From: Paratrimastix pyriformis
Lineage: Eukaryota > Preaxostyla > Paratrimastigidae
DNA: 64,000 nt
NCBI GenBank assembly: GCA_027972325.1
Contig: JAPMOS010000124.1
Coordinates: forward strand, 1 to 64,000
Direction of reading: 5' to 3'
Part shown: positions 56,449-64,000 of the stretch, one piece after another
Position numbering within the stretch: the first letter of the stretch is position 1
How the letters are laid out: each line of letters opens with the position of its first letter
Position numbers and translations under genes: made by a program
Notes under the pieces: generated by a model
What the model was told of the DNA's origin: nothing
Database searches by the model: none
The model's input: only the letters and a program-made list of their open reading frames with translations

Positions 56449-57627
56449 GGACCTCTTCGCCGGCTGGAACAGCACGGGTGCGAACGATCCGCGAGAATAT
56501 TGGTTGTGGTTGGTCAGCCTCTGGAGCCAGTGCGCCACCACCGAGTCGTGCCGCAACGGCGGCCCATCCAATTGTTTCCTCTTCGGCAAGAATCGCGGTC
56601 CCCCATTGGTCCCACGAGGGACGAGGAGCGACGCCAACAGGCTGCTGTTGAGGCTGAGAGAAGAAAGGAATTCAAGCCGATACAACGTTTTTTTATTGCC
56701 CCAAACCTTGTTCCGGAGCATCGAAAGAACCAGCGCGCACCGTCCACTCCAGCCGCCACAAACCGACCCAAACCGCCCGATGCATCCTCGTACGAGGCTC
56801 AGTCGTCAGTGTCATCGGGCTTGTGTTCGCGCATCATGGAACATTTCAGAGAGGTTCCCTTCAGTTTTCGAGACCAAAGATGAGGGCGGTTTGCCCAAAT
56901 CACATTACATGATCCCAGACAGTAAACGGTACGTTTTCCCAGCTTTTGGCCTCGTCTTCAGCCACTCCCTCGCGCTCCAGCAGAGGGCCGCCCTGGGCCG
57001 GCGGGGGAGGCAGCTGCCGGCGCGACGCAAACAAGGCCCCGGAAGCGGCACAAGCGGCCGCTGGCTCTCGGCAGTGACCCTGGTGATAGCCACCCCCGAC
57101 TCTCGTGTTCGCGCCTCCCCTCCCCCCCCTCCCCCCTCCCCCCCCCCCCCCCCCCCACACACACACATTCATTGCGGATCGTTCGTCACAGCAGCCCCGC
57201 TAACTGCCGAGAACACCCAACACACCTCTCATCGCTTCCGTTGCCACCATCCTCGGCTTGCTGATGATCGCGTCACAGACATAGCTCGCACCCAAAAAAT
57301 GAGGTCCCGCCAAGCGACATTCGTTCACATGGTTTTGTAAGGTGATCCGATTTTCTCCCGTGCCGCCGCTCAACCACAATTGCGAAACTGTGCCATGCCT
57401 GATTATGAAAAGGAAACGGGAGAAACGAGCCCGAGAAGAAGCAAAAAACGCATCCGGAGGGGGTCCAGCCGATGGGATGGAACGGGGGGTGAAATTTTTT
57501 GAAATTTTGATAAATGGTGGGAAGAAAAGAAGAAAAGGACGCAAAGAAACGGTCTGCCTGCCTGCTGATGAGGGAGAGTGGTTGGTTCCCCTCACAGTCG
57601 ACCTTGCCCCAAGGGGCACTCCACCCC
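56449..57627. other. Intergenic between the LRR gene and OLA1
   Basis: Presumed 5' flank of the LRR gene and 3' flank of OLA1, both minus-strand. It contains a C run of about 35 with CA repeats (57120-57170). Overlapping open frames on both strands look like shadows, with no recognisable domain. Confidence 0.5.
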
Positions 57628-60600
57628 TTACTTCTTCTTGCCCTGCTGGGGGGCGTTGAACTTGAAGAGCAGGATATCGCCATCGAGCACCTCGTACTCC
57701 TTGCCCTTGGTCATGTACTTGCCCGCGGCGCGCACCTCCTGCTCGGAGCCGTGCTGGTGGAAGTCCTCGTAGGACATCACCTCGGCACAGATGAAACCGC
57801 GCTCGAAGTCGGTGTGGATGACACCGGCCGCACGGGGGGCCTTGCTGTGACGCTGTGGGGGTGGGTGGGTGGTGGGGGAAGACTGATGAGTGGAGTGTTC
57901 GAAAGTGGATGTCTTGGGGCTGATTGGCTGGATGGTGACGCATGCTGATGATGCTTGGATGGACTCAATGGTGATGCTGATTGGATGATGATGATTGGAT
58001 GCTCCTGCTGACTGGATGATGCTGATGTGTGATTGGATGATGGATGGTGATAGGGCCCGCTGCCACAGCACCGGCAGGGGGAGGGGGATGGCTGATGCCA
58101 ACAGACCCGCACGGTCCAGCACTTGACCTCATCGGCACCGGCGGTGAAGAAGTGGATGAGCGAGAGGGCATTGTACCCGGTGAGGATGATCTTGGGCAGA
58201 ATCGAGGTCACCCCGGGATGCTCGGCCGTGAAGGCTGGAGATGGGGAGGGGGAATGTGGGGGAGGGGGGGATGGAGACGAGGTGTGAGCACAACCCGGGA
58301 TGCTCGGCCGTGAAGGCTGGAGGATGATGATGGATGGATGAGATTGGACGATCGGATGATTGGATGACGATCGGTGGTGACGATTGGATGCTGTGGTGGA
58401 GATATGGGCAGATGGGGGAGGCTGACATGGGATGGTAGCATCTGAGAGGGAGCGGGGTGGTGGCAATGGGAGGGGCAGGCATCTGGGGGGATGTTGGCGG
58501 ACCGGTGCGGGCCTCAGGGGTCATCGCCTGCCACTCGGTCTCGAAGGGGGCCGAGAAGGGGATCAGCGTCTCCCCGGGGCAGTGCGAATCGACCCACTGC
58601 TTGATGGGGGCCAGCCTGCACAGAGGGGGAATGGGGCGGAAGTTGTGAGAAGAATCTTCACTCGGCCCACCACCCCGGGAAACCGGCTCCCCCCTCTCAC
58701 ATTGCTCGAATGTTGTGGCATGGTCCACGGTGTTCTCCAAGAAACCTCCCTCCATATCCATTCCGGACCTCCGGCCCATTGATTCTTATCCATTCGAAAA
58801 TGATTTGGACTTGTATTGTGAATGCGAACCCAAGTGGAGAAAAAAGGCTGTCGCCAGCACGGGGAGCCCACGAAGGCCCAGGGACCAGAAACCCCCAAGA
58901 GCCTCCAGGTATCGCCCCCCATTCGGGCATGCTCTGCCAAGCTAGCGAAGGTCGGGCGACACGAAGTCGAGGCCGCGCTCCTTTAGAAGCCTGGCCGAGC
59001 CCAAGCCCGCCCAACAGCCGGGGTTGCCTCGGGGCGGCACTCGAAAAATTATGGGACACCAAAAAAAAATTCACAGCACGACATTTCTTTTGGCTGCACA
59101 GAGGATGATGAGGCGGACGGACCAGCGGTTGCGCTTGCGGACGTAGTCGGCCGAGCTCAGGTTGACCAGGAAGACGACGGGCTTGGCCGTGAGCAGGGTG
59201 AAGCTGTTCACGAATTCCACCTGTCGACATCACCCCCCCCAGTGGGTCACAGCCACCCATCCCAGAACACGCGGATGCGCCGTGAGTGCCGGGGTTGGGG
59301 AGGCGGTGCTGTGGCTGTGGTCCCAACATCGAAAGTGGACGACGAAGGGAAGGAGCCATCAGCTGAATGGATTAAGGTGCGTCCCTCATGGGTAACCATC
59401 GGGGCAACCGAGAGAAGTTGCATCAGCGGCTCCAACCCCAGGGCGAGCAGACCCATGCCCAACCAACACAGGTGGTCACAGCCACCATCATCGCCGTCAT
59501 CATTGCCACGGTCAGTGCCACCAACGGCGACACGGCAATCCCGCACACCGACATCGAACACCGCGATCATCGTCATCCAATCATCCAATCATCACCCACA
59601 TCAACGCAAAAAAGTCACACACAGCGCAGGGAGGCGGGCGGGCGGTGGGGCGGACCTCCTTGGAGTCCCAGTCGCCGAACCGCACGTCGCGGCCCTCCTG
59701 GAGCATGGCCAGGCACTTGTTGATGCACTCCTGTGATGGGGGCGCGTGGGTTTGATGAGGATGGGGTGACGTTGACCATGGGGGGGATAGAGATGGTGGC
59801 TGATGGGAGTGGTGGGGTGGGGTGGGGGGACACAGACGAATTCGGCCTTCTTGGTCTTGTCGTTGGCGCGGTTCAGGAGCCGTTCGAGGGGCTCGCGCTT
59901 CTTCTCGAGGACCTCAATATCCTGGGGGTATGGAAGACCGCGCCGGAAAAAAGAAAAATTCAGCAGTGAGGACTTCTGTTCGAGGCGGGAGAACAGAAAA
60001 CGAACCTTCAGCCGCAGCTCCTGGGAGACAATGTCCAGATCACGGCAGGGGTCGACGTTGCCCTCGACATGGGTGATCTCCTCATCATCGAAGGACCCTG
60101 TCCGTGCGAGAGTGCGGAAAAGAGGAAATGAGCGAACGTGAACAACGGCGGGATCCCGGAACAACAGACTCACAAGGTGGAAAATGCCATCAACGGCCTG
60201 AATGTTGGACAGGAAGGCATTGCCGAGACCCTGGCCAGAGGCGGCACCACGAATCAGCCCGGCGATATCAGTGACCTAACCCACCAGAGGAAGAGATGGT
60301 CACATAGAGAGATGAATACGGAGGCCAGGAAGGTGATAATATATCGACCTGCAGGAAGGCCGGGATGCGGCGCTGAGGCTGGCACTTCTCGCACAGGAAT
60401 TCCCAACGCTCGTCGGGAACCTGGGCACGAGCGGTGGAGGGATCTGAGGGCCGGAGGGGGCGGTGAGTGTGGGGGACAGTAAGAATGATGCGGAACAGAC
60501 CAATGGTGCAGAAGGGGAAGTTCTCAGCCCGCACACTGGAGTTGGTCAGGACATTGAAGAAGGTGGACTTGCCAACGTTGGCGAGACCCACAATACCCAT

Positions 60601-60726
60601 GGTCAGATTGTTCGAAGGGCGGCCAAGAAGAATGTGCTCATGGGCAGGACCCTTGGCTGAGGGCTTCGCGGGGGCGGGATGGGGAGCGGCGGCAGCAGAT
60701 GCCGGAGCGGATGCAGGGGCGGACAT
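57628..60726 (-). CDS. OLA1: OLA1/YchF-type Obg-like ATPase
   Basis: Minus-strand gene of about nine exons from ATG 60726 to TAA 57628. Exon 1 (60726-60501) has an Ala/Pro-rich N-terminal extension then [18 protein letters not shown] (P-loop) and ENFPFCTI. Exon 2 (60443-60349) gives [18 protein letters not shown], exon 3 (60275-60174) [20 protein letters not shown]. Later exons carry [46 protein letters not shown] (the NxxE-type specificity region of this family), [19 protein letters not shown] and the TGS-domain end [20 protein letters not shown] to [12 protein letters not shown]. Family proteins bind ribosomes and hydrolyse ATP rather than GTP. Exon order and motif content match the whole family length. 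The exact junction before the EEITHVEG exon is unresolved. Confidence 0.9.
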
Positions 60727-60927
60727 TCTGGTTCCGCAAACTCGAAGCAAGGAACACGACGAGGAGCAAGAAGCTCGCTTCGATTTTTTGAAACCCAGCC
60801 GGCACGGTTCAAAAACTGAACAGACTGACAGCAAATCAAACGGGGATTTTTTTTTTACAAAATCGGCTAAGTTTAATCGCCACGAGCAAGCTGCGCGGAC
60901 AGAGTTGGAGGGATCCTTGGATTCTCG

Positions 60928-61840
60928 TCAATGTGGAACTACGGCAAAATAGGAAGATGAGAAGCCCCTGTCGCTTTGGCATCCCGCCCAGACCACTAGG
61001 AGTTGCGAGGGCAAGTCGGTGAGCATCCTCGCGCCATCCTCGGTGATCTCGTTTTTATTCAGCTCCAACTATCGCCATTGAATCAGCCAAAATCACACAC
61101 CGGATTTGAGACAGACCCGCTTCAAGGAATTCGGTCCCCGTAGCAGCTCGGCCAACACCTTGGCAGTGCGATCGGTCAGTCCGCATCCATTCAGGCAAAG
61201 CTGGGAGGGAGGCACGCAGGGACAGTTCTGAATCGTCCTCGGAAACCGGGGTGGCCAACAGACCCCGGTGAGTCGGGCCTTGGGGTCTTTGAGCGCCTCC
61301 ACCAAGCAGATGATCCCGTTCTCGGTGAACGACCGCCGCGGGTTGGCCAGAATCAGCTGGAAGATGGGAAAGAGACAATGATGATCGTCCCCAACCACCT
61401 GCCTTCCTCCTCTCACTGACACGCCACACACCCACCACGCCACATGCACACTCGCAGACCCACTCGATGTGGGGGGTGTCCGTCCGCAGATGCGTTGCCA
61501 AAAGGCGCAGCCCAGCGTCCGTCAGCTGCGAGTCACCCAGCGAAATCTGCCACGCACAAACCGAACGTGAGCGGGTGGTGGCGGGAGTGGTGGTGGTGTT
61601 GTGTGCGGTCGTGATTGATGCGTCGCATGTGTGCCGAGTGTGGCGATTGGGTGGCTGTGCCGCTTGTGTGTGTCGCTTGTGTGTGTCGCGTGTGTGTCGC
61701 GTGTGTGTCGCGTGTGTGCGTGTCGTGTGTGTCGTATGCGTGGTGCGTTTCAAGGACGAGACACGGACCCGAGGGTGGGGGTGGGTGATGGCCTCGAGGA
61801 CAGGCGGTAGCGTGGCATCATCAACCAGAAACCCGTCCAA
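60928..61840 (-). CDS. Small RNI-type leucine-rich-repeat protein
   Basis: Minus-strand exons: about 61840-61770 (LDGFLVDDATLPPVLEAI), about 61550-61460 (ISLGDSQLTDAGLRLLATHL), about 61360-61205 (RSFTENGIICLVEALKDP), about 61205-61105 (LCLNGCGLTDRTAKVLAELL), and a last exon about 61068-60928 (LELNKNEITEDGARMLTDL to TGA). Repeats have the ribonuclease-inhibitor pattern (L.L..n.itd.G...l...L). It is probably a protein-interaction module; the start may lie further upstream. Its 3' end is about 200 bp from the OLA1 start on the same strand. The intron at 61560-61760 holds GTGTGTCGC-type repeats. Confidence 0.6.
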
Positions 61841-61869
61841 CTTGTGCTAGTGTGGGTCGTGGAGTGGGT

Positions 61870-62230
61870 AAGTGGATGAGGCACACACCCGTCAGTCTGG
61901 AACGTCTCGCCTCGCGGCAACGACATCCCCAACCCAGCACATCACGTGCCCGGTAGGCGGACGGACCATTGCAATTTTTGTGCGTTTGACGGCGCGAACC
62001 ACGGGCAGATCAACCGCAGTGGCGACGACTACAGGAGTGATCGGAGTGTGTGCGCGTGGTGCAAAGGGACTGATCAATCGGGCAGGAAGGTCACTCAAAT
62101 GCACGCAAACAAGAATCCCAAACGATGTTTCACAAAAACATCAAAAAATCGAACCAGTCATCATGCACAGGGAGGCACGCAAATGAGGCAAGGCGGGATG
62201 CCTTCGACGGCCAAACAAATGAAAAAAATG
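61870..62230. other. Unassigned region upstream of the RNI-type gene
   Basis: Short open frames on both strands, none with a recognised domain. It may hold the 5' exon of the RNI-type gene or the 3' part of the zinc-ribbon gene. Confidence 0.35.
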
Positions 62231-63930
62231 TCATAGGTGGTGGTGGCGGTGGTGGCGGTGGTGACCCAGATGGAGCAGCCGCCGAGTCGCAAGAACCACA
62301 GCCCGCACAGCCCACACACAGCCTGCACAGCCCACACACAGCCCGCACAGCCTACACACAGCCTGCACAGCCCACACACAGTCTGCACAGCCCATGCCGG
62401 GTGCTGTCCAACAAATGCCAAGCGTTGCTCCCCACACGGAATCCCATAATCCAACAATCGGAGTATGCCCGCAAGGGACCAGACCCGCCACCACGCCCGC
62501 GTCCGTCCGTGCAGCTGTTGCCACGCCCGTCGCTGCTCCCGCGCCCGTCGCCACAGCAGCACACGCGGGTGCGGCGGGGGTAGTAGGCACAACGGCAGCA
62601 CTTTCTTGTCCAGCAGCAGCAGGGGGAGGGGCAGCGGCAGCGGCAGCGGCAGCAGAGGCAGCGGCAGCGGCAGGAGCAGCGACAGGAGCAGCGACAGGAG
62701 CAGCGGCAGCAGCAGCAGCAGCAGGGGCAGCAGGGGCAGCAGGGGCAGCGGCAGGGGCAGCAGCGGCGGCAGCAGGGGCAGCGGCGGCGGCAGCAGGGGC
62801 AGCGGCGGCAGCAGGGGCAGCGGCGGCAGCAGGGGCAGCGGCGGCAGTAGGGGCAGCGACGGCAGCAGGGGCAGCGACGGCAGCAGGGGCGACAGCCGGT
62901 GTGGCAGGACCAGAACCAGCACTCGGCCCGGCAGGGACAGTGGCAGAGGTCACCGGGGTGAGCGCCTCCTTTTGGCATAATGCCTGACGGCCCTGGTCCG
63001 ACTGCTGATCCTCCGCTCCGGGGATCACACAGGGCGTCAGACAGTGGGCGCACTCGTAAAAGACGAAGGGCTCGGTGGGTTTTCCACAGAACTGGGGGGG
63101 GGGGGGGGGGATCGGCGAGAAGGCGTGTATCGGAGCGGGCGAGCCGTGTGACTGGAGGGAGCAAACGAACCAAAAACGCCAACCAAATCACCAAAAAAAA
63201 TCGGACGCCAACAATACCACGCCACGCAGCGCCCTTGCATCGAAAATAGCCGGCATCCCAAAAGAGAGAACAAACATGATGTATTTGCGAGGGTCCCAAA
63301 TCCACCAGCCATCACTCGTGACGACCATGCTGCGTATTTGCAGCCCAACCCAACCGAGCAGCAAAACCACCACCAGCCACCACTCGGGGGAGTACGACAG
63401 ACCCGGCAAGGGATCACCACCTCGGTGGCCGGGCTGGCGAGCATCTCGGGAGGCGGAACACCGGGAATGGAGCAGCCGCATATGGGGCAGGCCAGACGGG
63501 GCCGGGGCCGGGGCGGAGGGCTCGTACATGTCGAGAGCGTGGGCCTGCGTGTGTGCGCGTGTGGGCGTCAGGAGGGAGATACGATGACAAAACAGAGACG
63601 GACAAGACAAAGAGACAGAGACAGCGGCAGGATTGTGTCTGTCTGGGCTGCCTGCTGCCTGTTTGCCAGTGTCAGAGCCCAGACAGACAGACACAAGACC
63701 ATCAGATTCAAACTGATGTGTGCAGACTTTGGCCAAGTGGTGGGGTCCCCACAGAGCATCATCGCCCCCAGGGTGCGCCCCCGGGCGGCCTCGAGGTACC
63801 GCTTGAGGCAGAAGGCGACGAGTTTTGGGGAGAGCAGCGGCATCTTGGCCCGCTGGAACGGAGCCAGGAAGCAGAGATCCAGCAACGACACCTGGATGCC
63901 TCGGTCGGGCAGGCGAACAGTGCCCTGGGT
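62231..63930 (-). CDS. Zinc-ribbon, Ala/Pro-rich protein (5' end outside the window)
   Basis: Minus strand. Exons appear at about 63930-63735 (IQVSLLDLCFLAPFQRAK, LVAFCLKRYLEAARGRTLGA), about 63510-63400 (ACPICGCSIP ... VVIPCRVCRTPP, a CxxC...CxxC zinc site) and about 63092 downward (FCGKPTEPFVFYECAHCLTP, more Cys pairs), followed by a long Ala/Pro tract (AAPAAVAAP-type, about 62930-62580) that runs to a stop at 62231. Zinc binding is supported by Cys spacing; a partner or reaction cannot be named. The low-complexity tract is GC-rich and trinucleotide-based (GCN), a coding counterpart of the intronic satellites. End and internal splice sites are uncertain. Confidence 0.45.
62280..62395. repeat. 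GCACAGCCCACACACAGCCT repeat
   Basis: About six 15-bp CCCACACACAGCCTG-type units near the 3' end of the zinc-ribbon gene. On the minus strand they read as WAVQAVCGLC-type peptides and are probably non-coding. Confidence 0.7.
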
Positions 63931-64000
63931 GCGAAAGACGGGGATGGATGGCGAAGAAGAAGAAGAAGGAGAGGGTGATGTGTTGACGCTGATGATGATG

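Noticed and set aside
56318-57340. 340-residue plus-strand frame over the LRR gene start
   Set aside because: Mostly antisense to the LRR coding region, with no domain and a low-complexity tail from the C run.
60268-60834. 188-residue minus-strand frame through OLA1 introns
   Set aside because: It reads through a donor (GTCTGTTCC) and acceptor (CCTCAG); the spliced version matches the OLA1 family exactly at FPFCTIDP.

Overview
This is a eukaryotic nuclear window from an intron-rich, GC-rich protist. The evidence is nearly twenty multi-exon genes or gene parts with spliceosomal introns, two tRNA genes, single-copy eukaryotic families (OLA1, an ERMP1-type M28 peptidase, Josephin, TLDc, WW/TPR proteins), standard stop codons and no bacterial-style operons. 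The species cannot be fixed from sequence alone; a free-living flagellate such as a preaxostylan metamonad is only a guess. Exons are clean, GC-rich and protein-like. Introns are dominated by (ATC/GAT)n arrays broken by CCA/GGA units, with many other micro- and minisatellites.

Layout, left to right. 1-7472 (+): the 3' part of a cell-surface protein with Ig-like/IPT-TIG modules and a C-terminal membrane helix; every visible intron is phase 1. 7858-7980: one copy of a dispersed ~115-bp repeat (second copy 33176-33291). 8478-15430 (+): a protein kinase / pseudokinase / TLDc fusion. 15911-16114 (-): a possible reverse-transcriptase remnant. 16401-19937: a tandem duplication carrying two identical Josephin-type protease genes. 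20340-24358 (+): a seven-exon, 664-residue adaptor-like protein with LDQLR repeats and a C-terminal CaaX box; a tRNA-Phe sits in its second intron. 24735-26610: an F-box/LRR gene broken by an internal inversion. 27000-30400 (+): a decayed copy of the CaaX gene. 31056-33175 (-): a metallo-beta-lactamase-fold hydrolase. 34337-43614 (-): a C2-like / polyQ / WW / TPR / WW / polyQ protein with a tRNA-Val inside an intron. 43705-53690 (+): a complete 979-residue ERMP1/Fxna-like peptidase in 12 exons. 54241-56448 (-): an intact single-exon F-box/LRR paralogue. 57628-60726 (-): OLA1/YchF ATPase. 60928-61840 (-): a small RNI-type LRR protein. 62231-63930 (-): a partial zinc-ribbon, Ala/Pro-rich protein running off the window.

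Three patterns cross gene boundaries and are the main result. (i) Many introns contain extra, partly decayed copies of the adjoining exon edge together with its splice site ('exon-edge echoes'), seen in at least five genes at both donor and acceptor sides. (ii) The preferred 5' splice site reads GTCCGY or GTCTGY rather than GTAAGT. (iii) Both tRNA genes lie on the sense strand inside short (~180-190 nt) introns, just upstream of the acceptor, so the T-rich Pol III terminator and the polypyrimidine tract share the same bases. Exon models for the main genes were checked by hand for phase; the CaaX gene and the ERMP1-like gene close to whole-codon totals.
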